The position numbers were made by a program, and so were the translations under genes. The notes below the pieces were generated by a model, which saw only the letters and a list, made by a program, of their open reading frames with translations, did no database searches and was not told the origin of the DNA. Shown here piece after piece: positions 1-7,984 of a stretch of 64,000 nucleotides of DNA (the first letter of the stretch is position 1; every line of letters begins with the position of its first letter). The stretch comes from Synechococcus sp. LTW-R. Lineage in GTDB: Bacteria; Cyanobacteriota; Cyanobacteriia; PCC-6307; Cyanobiaceae. The DNA is taken from contig NZ_CP059060.1 in assembly GCF_014217875.1 (NCBI RefSeq), positions 1 through 64,000 on the forward strand, read 5' to 3'.

Positions 1-434
1 TGCTCGAGGGCGTCCAGGTTGCGCCCAGCGGCTTGATAGGTGATCAGCAGACCATGGCTCTCCGCGAGGTCGCTGGCCCCCAGGCCCGGTTGCCAATCCT
101 TGAGCTTCAGGTTCAGCCGCTCGGCTGAGGCAATCCACTGGGCCGCGATCGAGCTGCGATGGCAGAACACCAGGAAGCGCTCCAGCCGTCCTTCCCGCCG
201 CAACCGCTCGAAGCTCAGGAGGGCCCCCAGGGTTTTGCCGGCCCCTGGCCCCGCGTTGATCAGGACGTCGCTGCCTTGGCGGGTTTCCAACCGGCGCCGC
301 AGCAGTTGGATCAGCTGGGTCTGCCACTGCCGCGGCTGCAGGTTGCTGAGCGGCCGCGGCTCCACCGCAGCGGGCTCCGCGGCGACGGCGGGGGCGCGTT
401 TGGGGACGCGCAGGTCAAACGACAGCGATCGCAT
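1..434 (-). CDS. Superfamily II DNA/RNA helicase-like ATPase, N-terminal part (runs off left edge)
   Basis: The first 144 codons are visible. After a variable Ala/Pro-rich leader of about 30 residues comes an LQPRQWQTQLI segment, resembling the Q-motif/helicase entry, and a Walker A loop GPGAGKT at residues 62-68. The following SFERLRREGRLERFLVFCHR stretch fits motif Ia, so this is probably a DEAD/DEAH or SNF2-type ATPase acting on nucleic acid. The ATG at 434 sits just after a HIP1 octamer (425-432), and no in-frame start was found just upstream. The gene is divergent from the small ORF at 551 across about 115 bases. Motif II and the C-terminal domain lie outside the window, so the exact family is not settled. 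Confidence 0.7.
   Translation of the reverse strand, partial: MRSLSFDLRVPKRAPAVAAEPAAVEPRPLSNLQPRQWQTQLIQLLRRRLETRQGSDVLINAGPGAGKTLGALLSFERLRREGRLERFLVFCHRSSIAAQWIASAERLNLKLKDWQPGLGASDLAESHGLLITYQAAGRNLDALE
425..432. repeat. HIP1 octamer (example of a dispersed repeat)
   Basis: GCGATCGC is the highly iterated palindrome of cyanobacterial genomes. Further copies were read at 7995-8002, 25591-25598, 25801-25808, 46391-46398, 49177-49184, 55069-55076 and 62809-62816, mostly inside genes. This list is not exhaustive. Confidence 0.85.
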
Positions 435-550
435 GCCGCCATTGTGTGGCGATTCGTCCAAAAAAGTTGGGCACTTCTACCTATTCGCATCGGCGCTGGA
501 CGCACTAACTTCCGGCCATCACCCGCTCCCGGGCTTTGCCCCTTTCGCCC

Positions 551-727
551 ATGGATGAGCGTTCTTCGTTTTCACTGAATACCGACGAGCTGCGTCAGCG
601 CTTTGAGCTGGCGCTGAGCCTGGAGTGCGATCTCGATCCGATGATCCTGCGCGCACGCCAACTGCGCCGGCAGGGCTCCAGCCCCCAGGCCCGCTGTTTA
701 GAACAGGAGCTCCTCCCCCTCTTCTGA
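551..727 (+). CDS. Small conserved-looking hypothetical protein (58 aa)
   Basis: This short, mostly helical, soluble protein begins MDERSSFSLN and contains ELRQRFELALSLECDLDP followed by a basic LRARQLRRQG patch. It has no signal peptide or membrane segment. The stop is 4 bases before the next gene (732), so the two are probably co-transcribed. ATG 551 is preferred over the in-frame ATG at 536, because the protein then starts with an acidic, charged N-terminus. I do not recognise a domain and assign no function. Confidence 0.6.
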   Translation: MDERSSFSLNTDELRQRFELALSLECDLDPMILRARQLRRQGSSPQARCLEQELLPLF

Positions 728-731
728 GCCC

Positions 732-1400
732 ATGCGCGTGGCGGTCACCGGCGCCTCCGGCAAAACCGGATGGAGAGTCGTCGACGAAGCCTTGGGCCGG
801 GGCTTCGAGGTCCGCGCGATCGTTCGGCCCGATTCCGTCCTACCGCCTGGCTTGGGAGCGGCCGAGATCCATCGGCTTCACCTCAGTGACGGCCCTGCCC
901 TCCGGGACGCCCTGCGGGACTGCGACGCCCTGGTGATCGCCACGGGTGCCCGCCCCAGCATCGATCTCTTGGGGCCCCTCAAGGTGGATGCCCTGGGGGT
1001 GCGTCAACAGCTCGAGGCCTGCCGCGCCATCGGCCTGAAGCGTGTCGTGCTCGTGAGTTCCCTCTGTGCAGGCCGCTGGCTGCACCCCTTGAACCTCTTT
1101 GGCTTGATCCTGGTCTGGAAACGCCTGGGTGAGCAGTGGCTCGAGCAGAGCGGTCTGGCGGTCACCATCGTTCGCCCCGGCGGCCTGAAGGAAGCCGAGG
1201 AGGACATGGCGGCCCAGGAGCTGCGTTTCTCCGGGGCTGACCAACAGCAGGACGGAAGCCTTCCCCGTCGTCTCGTGGCCCGGGTTTGCCTCGATGCCTT
1301 GGCGGTTCCAGCCAGCGTGGGCCGCATTGTTGAGATCACGAGTGCGGTCCCGGATGCTCCGGCCCCTCAAGCCCCTGCGCTTGCCAGCTGGTTGGCTTGA
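732..1400 (+). CDS. Atypical SDR family NAD(P)-binding protein
   Basis: The protein has 222 residues. A Rossmann fold opens immediately with TGASGKTG at residues 6-13, the NAD(P)H-binding glycine motif of atypical SDRs (SDR_a5/NmrA-like). This is followed by a basic residue after the second strand (VRAIVRPDS), suggesting NADPH. There is a conserved LVSSLCAGRW strand end and a TIVRPGGLKE element typical of this group. Cyanobacterial and plastid relatives include Ycf39-like proteins and NADH-flavin-reductase-like proteins. No canonical YxxxK catalytic pair is obvious, so it may bind nucleotide without classical dehydrogenase activity. It lies directly upstream of pntA1, with a 48-base gap. Confidence 0.8.
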   Translation: MRVAVTGASGKTGWRVVDEALGRGFEVRAIVRPDSVLPPGLGAAEIHRLHLSDGPALRDALRDCDALVIATGARPSIDLLGPLKVDALGVRQQLEACRAIGLKRVVLVSSLCAGRWLHPLNLFGLILVWKRLGEQWLEQSGLAVTIVRPGGLKEAEEDMAAQELRFSGADQQQDGSLPRRLVARVCLDALAVPASVGRIVEITSAVPDAPAPQAPALASWLA

Positions 1401-1448
1401 GAACGCTTCCGGCCGTATGCGAATCTGCCTCCACCCAGGGTCGAGACA

Positions 1449-2597
1449 TTGATTCGTGTTTTAGTGCCAAGGGAGTGCCGGCCTGGTGAAACCAGGGTTG
1501 CGGCCACTCCCGAAACCGTGCGCCGTTTGGCGGCACGCGGCTGCACCTTCGTCGTGGAGCGCGGCGCTGGCCAGGCCAGCGGTTACGACGATGCCTCCTA
1601 TGAAGAGGCCGGTGCTGCACTGGTGGACCCCAGTTCTGAACAGTGGTCCCAAGCCGATGTGGTCCTCGCCGTTCAGGGCTCGGATCTGGCCCAACAGCGC
1701 TCCGAACTCGCTTCGCTGAAGCCCGGCGCCCTGCTGCTGGGTCTGCTGGAGCCCCACGGCAACGACGCCCTCAAGCAGCGCTTTGAGGCCGGTCGCGTGA
1801 CCGCACTGGCGCTCGAGCTGCTGCCCCGCATCAGCCGGGCCCAGAGCATGGACGTGCTCTCCTCCCAGGCCAACATCGCTGGCTACAAGGCTGTTCTGCT
1901 CGCCTCGGCGGCGCTGGATCGCTACGTGCCGATGCTGATGACGGCCGCGGGCACGATCCAACCGGCCCGCGCCCTGATCCTTGGTGCCGGCGTGGCCGGT
2001 CTCCAGGCCCTCGCGACCGCCCGTCGCCTTGGTGCCGTGGCCTACGTCAGCGACGTCCGCCCCGCCGCGAAGGAGCAGGTGGAGTCCCTCGGCGGCCGTT
2101 TCATTGATCCCCCTGAGCTGGATCAGAAGCCCGGTGAAGCCGGCGGCTATGCCAAGCAGGCCACCGAGGCCTTCCTGGCTGAGCAGCGTCGTCAGCTCAC
2201 CGAACAGCTGGCCCTGGCTGACATGGTGATCTGCACCGCCCAGGTTCCCGGCAAGAAGGCGCCGCGTCTGATTGACGACGCGATGCTCCAACACATGCGT
2301 CCCGGCAGCGTCGTGGTCGACCTGGCGGTTGCCCAAGGCGGCAACTGCGAAGGCACCGTGCCCGGTCAGACCGTCTTCCGCCATGGCGTTCAGCTGGTCG
2401 CCGGTGACGGGCTGCCCTGCAGCGTGGCCAACCACGCCAGTGCCCTTTATTCCCGCAACATCGCCGCCCTGCTGGAGCTGTTGCTGAACACCACCGCCGA
2501 GGGGGCCTCCTCGGTGAACCTCGATCTCGACGATGAGATCGTCTCTGGCTGCCTGTTCAGCCACAACGCCCCTGAATCCGCCGGAGGTGCTGCATGA
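1449..2597 (+). CDS. pntA: Proton-translocating NAD(P)+ transhydrogenase, alpha subunit part 1 (NAD-binding domain I)
   Basis: This is the soluble NAD(H)-binding domain I of the membrane transhydrogenase, which passes hydride between NAD(H) and NADP(H) using the proton gradient. It has 382 residues. The alanine-dehydrogenase/PNT N-terminal fold starts LVPRECRPGETRVAATPETV, the signature RAQSMD is at 130-135, and the dinucleotide loop GAGVAG at 179-184. As in many cyanobacteria, alpha is split: the membrane part is the next gene, overlapping by 4 bases (ATGA). The start is a TTG, supported by alignment of the N-terminus to the family. It is first in a three-gene operon that ends at the terminator near 4333. 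Confidence 0.95.
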   Translation: MIRVLVPRECRPGETRVAATPETVRRLAARGCTFVVERGAGQASGYDDASYEEAGAALVDPSSEQWSQADVVLAVQGSDLAQQRSELASLKPGALLLGLLEPHGNDALKQRFEAGRVTALALELLPRISRAQSMDVLSSQANIAGYKAVLLASAALDRYVPMLMTAAGTIQPARALILGAGVAGLQALATARRLGAVAYVSDVRPAAKEQVESLGGRFIDPPELDQKPGEAGGYAKQATEAFLAEQRRQLTEQLALADMVICTAQVPGKKAPRLIDDAMLQHMRPGSVVVDLAVAQGGNCEGTVPGQTVFRHGVQLVAGDGLPCSVANHASALYSRNIAALLELLLNTTAEGASSVNLDLDDEIVSGCLFSHNAPESAGGAA

Positions 2598-2893
2598 GCA
2601 GCCTGAATGAAGCCCTTTGGGTGCTGCTGCTCGGCAGCCTCCTGGGTCTGGAACTGATTGGCAAGGTGCCTCCCACCCTGCACACCCCCCTGATGAGCGG
2701 CGCGAACGCCATCAGCGGCATCACCGTCCTGGCCTCCCTGACCCTGATCGCTCAGGCCCAGGGCAACCCTGGGATGTTGATCCTCGGCGCGGTCTCTCTG
2801 GGCTTCGCCCTGTTCAACGTGATCGGGGGCTTCCTCGTGACCGACCGCATGCTCGCCATGTTCAGCCGCAAGAAGTCAGGAGCACGCCGATGA
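2594..2893 (+). CDS. pntA2: NAD(P)+ transhydrogenase alpha subunit part 2 (membrane domain IIa)
   Basis: This 99-residue membrane protein supplies the alpha-side helices of the transhydrogenase proton channel. Three or four hydrophobic segments are visible: about residues 8-24, 40-55 and 60-83, ending in a basic tail (FSRKKSGARR) that should face the cytoplasm. The motif GANAISGITVL is typical of PntAB/PntA-2. It overlaps pntA1 by ATGA at its start and pntB at its end, which implies translational coupling of the three subunits. Confidence 0.93.
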   Translation: MSSLNEALWVLLLGSLLGLELIGKVPPTLHTPLMSGANAISGITVLASLTLIAQAQGNPGMLILGAVSLGFALFNVIGGFLVTDRMLAMFSRKKSGARR

Positions 2894-4305
2894 GTGGCCT
2901 CGCGCTGTTTGGTTATCTGATTGACCTGCTGGCAGTTCTGCTGCTGGCCCTGGGCCTCAAGGGCCTCTCCAAGGTCCGCTCGGCCCGCTCCGCCAACGGC
3001 CTCGCCGCCCTGGCTATGGGCTTGGCTGTGGTCGGCCTGCTGATTCAGCTGGCCCCCTCGCCGGTGGCCTGGCTTTGGATCGCCGTGGGCACCGCCGCCG
3101 GCGGTCTGCTGGGTTTGATCACCGCCCGCCGGGTGCCGATGACCTCCATGCCGGAGACCGTCGCCCTCTTTAACGGCTGCGGTGGCATGGCCTCGCTGCT
3201 GGTGGCCATTGCGGTGGCCCTCTACAACTCCGCTGAGTCGGACATGGTGGCCCTTGTGTCCATCGTGATCTCCGTCTTTGTCGGTGCGATCACCTTCAGC
3301 GGCTCCATCGTGGCGATGGGCAAGCTGCAGGGCTGGATTGATACCCCCGGCTGGACCCAAAGCCAGGTCCGCCATGGCGTGAACATCGCCATCGCCGTTG
3401 CGGCCCTGGTCGGCGCCTTCGCCCTCCCCGGCGATCCCGCTGGCTCCTCCCTCTGGCTGTTGGTGGTGGCCTCCAGCCTGCTCGGCATTGGCGTGACCCT
3501 GCCCATCGGCGGCGCGGACATGCCGGTGGTGATCTCGCTGCTGAACTCCTATTCCGGTGTGGCTGCCGCCGCCGCTGGTTTCGTGGTGGGTAGCCAGCTG
3601 CTGATCGTGGCGGGCGCCATGGTCGGTGCCGCTGGTCTGATCCTCACCCAGGTGATGTGCGACGGCATGAACCGCTCCCTGGTGAGCGTGCTCTTCGGTG
3701 GTGCCCTGGGTGGCAGCGCCCCCGTGGGTGGCGGCGGCGATGAAGCCGGCTACAGCCGGATCGTCAGCTGCAGCCCTGAAGAGTGCGCCATGGCCCTCGA
3801 GAGCGCCGAGCGCGTTGTCTTCGTTCCCGGTTATGGCCTTGCCGTGGCCCAGGCCCAGCACGCCCTGCGCGAGCTGGCGAAGATGCTCGAGGCCAACGGC
3901 TCCGAGGTCAGCTACGCCATCCACCCCGTGGCCGGCCGCATGCCGGGCCACATGAACGTGCTTCTGGCGGAAGCCGACGTCCCCTACGAGCAGCTGCTCG
4001 AGATGGACACGATCAACCCCGAGTTCCCCCGCACCGATGTCGTCATCGTCCTGGGCGCGAACGACGTGGTGAACCCCGACGCCAAGAACGACCCCAACAG
4101 CCCCCTCTACGGCATGCCCGTGCTCGAGGTGGATGGGGCCCGTCAGGTGTTCGTGGTCAAGCGCAGCATGGGCGCCGGTTATGCCGGCATCAAGAACGCC
4201 CTGTTCGAGCTGCCCCAAACCGCGATGGTCTTCGGTGATGCCAAGGCCGTGCTCCAGGGCCTCTGCTCTGAACTGCGCAGTCAGGGCGTCGGTAAGGGCG
4301 CTTGA
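2890..4305 (+). CDS. pntB: NAD(P)+ transhydrogenase beta subunit (membrane domain IIb plus NADP-binding domain III)
   Basis: The subunit has 471 residues. The first 260 or so form the polytopic membrane domain, with about nine hydrophobic helices and conserved loops such as MPETVALFNGCGGMASLLVA. The C-terminal 180 residues form the NADP(H)-binding domain III, with GYGLAVAQAQHALRELA, HPVAGRMPGHMNVLLAEA and KRSMGAGYAGIKN. Length and layout match family members. ATG 2890 overlaps the pntA2 stop. An in-frame extension upstream to 2617 exists but runs through pntA2 and is rejected. In phototrophs the complex is thought to balance NADPH/NADH pools. Confidence 0.96.
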   Translation: MSGLALFGYLIDLLAVLLLALGLKGLSKVRSARSANGLAALAMGLAVVGLLIQLAPSPVAWLWIAVGTAAGGLLGLITARRVPMTSMPETVALFNGCGGMASLLVAIAVALYNSAESDMVALVSIVISVFVGAITFSGSIVAMGKLQGWIDTPGWTQSQVRHGVNIAIAVAALVGAFALPGDPAGSSLWLLVVASSLLGIGVTLPIGGADMPVVISLLNSYSGVAAAAAGFVVGSQLLIVAGAMVGAAGLILTQVMCDGMNRSLVSVLFGGALGGSAPVGGGGDEAGYSRIVSCSPEECAMALESAERVVFVPGYGLAVAQAQHALRELAKMLEANGSEVSYAIHPVAGRMPGHMNVLLAEADVPYEQLLEMDTINPEFPRTDVVIVLGANDVVNPDAKNDPNSPLYGMPVLEVDGARQVFVVKRSMGAGYAGIKNALFELPQTAMVFGDAKAVLQGLCSELRSQGVGKGA

Positions 4306-4332
4306 GCCGCTCCACGCCAACGCGCGGCATGG

Positions 4333-4353
4333 GGGGCCCTCGGGGCCCCTTTT
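4333..4353 (+). terminator. Rho-independent terminator of the pnt operon
   Basis: A perfect 7-bp stem, GGGGCCC (4333-4339) and GGGCCCC (4343-4349), encloses a TCG triloop and is followed by a short T run (4350-4353). It lies 28 bases after the pntB stop. It also falls between two possible starts of the next gene, which favours the downstream ATG at 4356. Confidence 0.8.
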
Positions 4354-4355
4354 CC

Positions 4356-5363
4356 ATGGATGGTGAGCCGTTTCAGCCTCGCTTTCCCTGGTGGAATGGT
4401 GACCTGCAAACCCTGCGGGACACCTTCCGCACGGATGCCCTGCCCCCCGATCAGGGCCAGCGCCTGCCCTTGGATGTGGGCGGCGGCGAGCAACTCCTCG
4501 CCAAGTTGGATGCCCCCCTCTCTGGGGCGGAGCCCCGGGGCTTGGTGCTGTTGATGCATGGTCTGGGGGGATCCAGCCAACGGGCCGGCCTGCGCCGGAT
4601 GGGGGACACCCTGCAGCGCTCCGGCTTTGCCGTGCTTCGCCTCAACATGCGTGGTGCAGGCGAGGGCCGTGCCCTGGCCCGCGGCACCTATGCGGCCAAC
4701 TGCAATCGCGATCTGCTGCAGGTCCTGCGCCAGGCCCGCAGCTTGGCCGCCGGCCGCCCCCTGCTCGGGATGGGGATTTCCCTGGGCGGCACCAAGTTGC
4801 TCAATGCCCTGACCTCCAGCGCACTTGAGCGCCGGACGGCCGGTCTCGATCCCCAGGCGCCACTTCTCGATGGGCTCGTCACCATCAGCACCCCGGTGGA
4901 TCTCGAGAGCTGCTCGCGCCAGATCGAGCGGCCCCGCAACGGCCTCTACCAGCACTGGCTGTTGAAGCGGCTCGTGGCCCAGACCCTGGCGGATCCCTTC
5001 GGGGTCACGGCGAGCGAGCGGCAGGCCCTGGAGGGCCCCTTGCCGACCATTCGCGCCTTCGATGCGGCGATTACGGCTCCCCGCTGGAGCTATGCCTCGG
5101 TGGATGACTACTACCGCCAGGCCAGTCCCCTCTGGCGGCTGCAGGACCCCCGCATCCGGCGCCAGCTGCCGCCCGCCTTGTTGATCCATGCGGAGGACGA
5201 CCCCTGGGTGCCCGTGGAGCCGACCCGCAGTCTGGAAGCGCTCCAGGACGATCGCTTCCAGCTGCTCCTGACGGCGAAGGGGGGACACAACGGCTTCCAC
5301 GGCCCCGGCGGCTGTTGGACCGATCAGCTCACGGCCCGCTGGTTTCAGGCCTTGCTGGACTGA
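4356..5363 (+). CDS. YheT-like alpha/beta hydrolase
   Basis: This 335-residue alpha/beta hydrolase belongs to the UPF0017/YheT group. It has an N-terminal FPWWNGDLQTL motif, the oxyanion strand LLMHGLGGSS, the nucleophile elbow GMGISLGGTK (Ser), the acid HAEDDPWVP and the catalytic His in KGGHNGF. Substrates are unknown; relatives are thought to be esterases acting on lipids or acyl compounds. In-frame starts also exist at 4302 (TTG) and 4329 (ATG), but both precede or overlap the terminator hairpin, so 4356 is preferred. The 3' end overlaps the convergent ferredoxin-like gene by 19 bases. Confidence 0.88.
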   Translation: MDGEPFQPRFPWWNGDLQTLRDTFRTDALPPDQGQRLPLDVGGGEQLLAKLDAPLSGAEPRGLVLLMHGLGGSSQRAGLRRMGDTLQRSGFAVLRLNMRGAGEGRALARGTYAANCNRDLLQVLRQARSLAAGRPLLGMGISLGGTKLLNALTSSALERRTAGLDPQAPLLDGLVTISTPVDLESCSRQIERPRNGLYQHWLLKRLVAQTLADPFGVTASERQALEGPLPTIRAFDAAITAPRWSYASVDDYYRQASPLWRLQDPRIRRQLPPALLIHAEDDPWVPVEPTRSLEALQDDRFQLLLTAKGGHNGFHGPGGCWTDQLTARWFQALLD

Positions 5364-5698
5364 AACGGCATCCGTTTCACGATCCACTCCTCGATCGGCG
5401 CGCCGCCGATGACGTGCTCCCTCAGGATCCGCTCGATCCGCTCAGCGCTGACACCGCCGTAGACGATCCCCTCGGGCCAGATCAACAGCACCGGGCCTTC
5501 GGCGCAGATCCGCAGGCAGTCCGCCTTGCTGCGCAGCACGATCCCGTCCGCCCGGGACGGGTCTTCCAGCCCCCAGTCCCGCACCAGCCGCTTGAGGGTG
5601 TTCCAGCTTTCAACGCCAACGGCGGGATCAGGGCTGCAGAGTGCCTTGGCCGGGGTCGCGCACAGCAGCAGATGGTGCTGAATCAACGGCTGACTCAA
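5345..5698 (-). CDS. [2Fe-2S] ferredoxin-like (thioredoxin-fold) protein
   Basis: The protein has 117 residues. Four cysteines in the pattern C13-x7-C21 and C61-x3-C65 match the thioredoxin-like [2Fe-2S] ferredoxin family, and [14 protein letters not shown] matches the conserved end of that fold. It probably carries one 2Fe-2S cluster in the cytoplasm as an electron carrier or redox sensor; the partner is unknown. Its start overlaps the dxr stop by ATGA. It may therefore be translated with dxr, whose isoprenoid pathway needs reduced ferredoxin at later Fe-S steps. That link is inference. Confidence 0.82.
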   Translation of the reverse strand: MSQPLIQHHLLLCATPAKALCSPDPAVGVESWNTLKRLVRDWGLEDPSRADGIVLRSKADCLRICAEGPVLLIWPEGIVYGGVSAERIERILREHVIGGAPIEEWIVKRMPFQSSKA

Positions 5699-6918
5699 AC
5701 CGAGACGGCTGCAGCCTCACGCACCGCCTGACGGGACCAGGCGTCGACCGCGAGCACATCGTCCAGGGAGGGGTGGGCCGTCAGGTCGGCCTTGTGGCGA
5801 TCACAAACCCTGTCGATCAATTTCGGAATGTCCAGGAAGTGAATCCGCTCCTCGAGGAAGAGCGCCACGGCCTGTTCATTGGCGGCGTTCATCACCGCGG
5901 GCATTGTTCCCCCTGCGCGGCCGGCGGCATAGGCCAGCTCCATGCAGGGGTACTTGGCGGGGTCGGGCTTGCGGAAGGTCAGTTGGCCCACTTCCGTCAG
6001 ATCCAGGCGGCGCCAGGGGGTCTCGAGGCGCTCCGGCCAGCTCAGGCAGTAGAGGATCGGCAGCTTCATGTCCGGCCAACCCAGCTGACCCAGTACCGAA
6101 GAGTCGGCGAGCTCCACCATCGAGTGGATGATCGATTGCGGGTGGATGACGATTTCGATGTGGTCGTAGTCCAGGCCGAAGAGGTAGTGGGCCTCGATCA
6201 CCTCCAGACCCTTGTTCATCAAGGAGGCCGAGTCCACCGTGATCTTGCGCCCCATGCTCCAGTTGGGATGGCTGGTGGCATCGGCCACGGTGGCCTTGTG
6301 CAGATCGGCCGCGTCCCAATCGCGGAAGGCGCCGCCGCTGGCGGTCAGTTGGATCCGGCGCAGCCCCGGCGTGGGCACCCCGGTGGAGAGGCGGGCGGTG
6401 TCGGCCCAGGGGGTGCCCTGCAGGCACTGGAAGATCGCGGAGTGCTCGGAGTCCGCCGGCAGTAGGCGTGAGCCGCTCTTGGCCAGTTCCGGCAGCACCA
6501 CCGGACCGGCGGCGATCAGGGTTTCCTTGTTGGCCAGGGCTAAGTCCTTGCCGGCGCGGATCGCGGCCAGGGTGGGCAGCAGGCCGGCGCAGCCGACGAT
6601 GCCGGTGACGACCAGATCTGCCGTAGACCAGGCCGCGGCAGTGCAGAGCCCATCGGAGCCACCCACCAGCTCCGGCATTTTTGCGGGCCGTTCGCTCGGG
6701 GCCAGGGACTGCAGGCGCTCCTGCAGCGCGGGGAGCTTGGCCTCATCTGCTAGGGCCACCACCTCGGGGGCGTGCTTCTGGATCTGACGAACGAGCAGCT
6801 CGAGGTTGTTGCCGGCCGTCAGGGCGACGACCCGGAAGCGATCCGGGAATTCCTCGACGATCTCCAGGGTTTGGGTGCCGATGGATCCAGTGGAGCCGAG
6901 CACGGAGAGGGCTTTCAC
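5695..6918 (-). CDS. dxr: 1-deoxy-D-xylulose 5-phosphate reductoisomerase
   Basis: This enzyme catalyses the first committed step of the MEP isoprenoid pathway, converting DXP to MEP with NADPH and a divalent metal. It has 407 residues. The NADPH-binding loop GSTGSIG is at 8-14, followed by [10 protein letters not shown], the metal/substrate motif [21 protein letters not shown] and the flexible-loop block [21 protein letters not shown]. All key elements are present. It is the upstream gene of a two-gene unit with the ferredoxin-like protein. It is divergent from the DUF368 gene across 76 bases. Confidence 0.97.
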   Translation of the reverse strand: MKALSVLGSTGSIGTQTLEIVEEFPDRFRVVALTAGNNLELLVRQIQKHAPEVVALADEAKLPALQERLQSLAPSERPAKMPELVGGSDGLCTAAAWSTADLVVTGIVGCAGLLPTLAAIRAGKDLALANKETLIAAGPVVLPELAKSGSRLLPADSEHSAIFQCLQGTPWADTARLSTGVPTPGLRRIQLTASGGAFRDWDAADLHKATVADATSHPNWSMGRKITVDSASLMNKGLEVIEAHYLFGLDYDHIEIVIHPQSIIHSMVELADSSVLGQLGWPDMKLPILYCLSWPERLETPWRRLDLTEVGQLTFRKPDPAKYPCMELAYAAGRAGGTMPAVMNAANEQAVALFLEERIHFLDIPKLIDRVCDRHKADLTAHPSLDDVLAVDAWSRQAVREAAAVSV

Positions 6919-6994
6919 GGCGGAGCTCCAAGAATCAGTGGCCAGTTTCCCATTTCCAGGCGCGTAGCGTTGCCGGCACTCCCTTTGATCCGCG

Positions 6995-7933
6995 ATGGCC
7001 GAGCAGACTCCGGCGGCGCCCCAGCGCTGGCCCTACGTCCTGGGATGTGGCTTCGCCATGGGTGCGGCCGACGTCGTCCCGGGGGTGTCCGGTGGCACGA
7101 TGGCCTTCATCCTCGGCATCTACGGCACCCTGCTGGAGGCCGTTTCCGGCTTTGACTTCGAGCTCCTCGGCCTCCTGCGCCGCGGCGCCTGGGCCGAAGC
7201 GGCGGCACGGGTGCACTTGGGCTTCTTGGTGCCGCTGTTGGCCGGTCTCTTGGGGGCCGTGCTGGTGCTCGTGCGCCCGATCACCTGGCTCTATGTGAAC
7301 CAGCCGGCCCTGCTCTTTGCCTTTTTCTTTGGTCTGATCGTCGGCTCGATCGTGCTGATCGCCCGCCACGCCCACTGGGGGGCCGCTGGCCTGGTGGCGA
7401 TGGCGGCGGGTGTGGCGGCGGCGCTGCTGCTGGTGACCCGCACGCCGGTGACGATGCCCCACGACCCCTTCACAATCTTCTGGAGCGGGGCCGTGGCGAT
7501 CATGGCGATGGTCCTTCCGGGCGTGTCCGGCTCCTTCCTGCTCCTGGTGCTCGGGCAGTACCAGCACGTGATGGAGGGGGTGAAGGCCCTGGATCTGGCC
7601 ACCTTGCTGCCCTTCGCCCTGGGCTGTGCGACGGGTCTGCTGCTGTTCGTGCGTTTGCTGAGCTGGCTGCTGAAGCGTTGGCACGGCCAGACCGTCGCCC
7701 TGCTGATGGGCTTCATGGCCGGTTCGCTTTGGAAGATCTGGCCCTTCCGCACCGTGCTGGAGAGCACCACGAATGCCAAGGGCAAGCTGATCGTTCTCCG
7801 GGATGCCCTGGCGGCGCCCCCCAGTGCTTCGGCCTTGGCCGTGTCCCTGTTGTTGATGGGCCTTGGGGTGCTGCTGGTGTTGGGTCTTGAGCGGGTGCAG
7901 CAGCGCATGGGCGCTGCGGAAATGGGCGGCTGA
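6995..7933 (+). CDS. DUF368 polytopic membrane protein
   Basis: This 312-residue membrane protein has about eight hydrophobic segments. The two hallmark repeats of DUF368 are present: [19 protein letters not shown] near residues 23-41 and [18 protein letters not shown] near 170-187, suggesting an internal duplication with two PGVSG re-entrant elements. Some DUF368 members have been proposed to be undecaprenyl-phosphate translocases (PopT), so a lipid-carrier flippase role is plausible but not shown here. ATG 6995 is the first in-frame start after the dxr intergenic region. Confidence 0.85.
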   Translation: MAEQTPAAPQRWPYVLGCGFAMGAADVVPGVSGGTMAFILGIYGTLLEAVSGFDFELLGLLRRGAWAEAAARVHLGFLVPLLAGLLGAVLVLVRPITWLYVNQPALLFAFFFGLIVGSIVLIARHAHWGAAGLVAMAAGVAAALLLVTRTPVTMPHDPFTIFWSGAVAIMAMVLPGVSGSFLLLVLGQYQHVMEGVKALDLATLLPFALGCATGLLLFVRLLSWLLKRWHGQTVALLMGFMAGSLWKIWPFRTVLESTTNAKGKLIVLRDALAAPPSASALAVSLLLMGLGVLLVLGLERVQQRMGAAEMGG

Positions 7934-7984
7934 GGCCGCTCCCTTGCCGCGCCGGGGAAACTGGGGGCTGCTTGTCTCCCTTGC

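Noticed and set aside
2752-4320. Open frame of over 500 codons on the minus strand opposite pntA2/pntB
   Set aside because: Its product is a His/Gly/Gln-rich low-complexity string with no domain, caused by high GC in the antisense frame. The plus-strand pnt genes are unmistakable.
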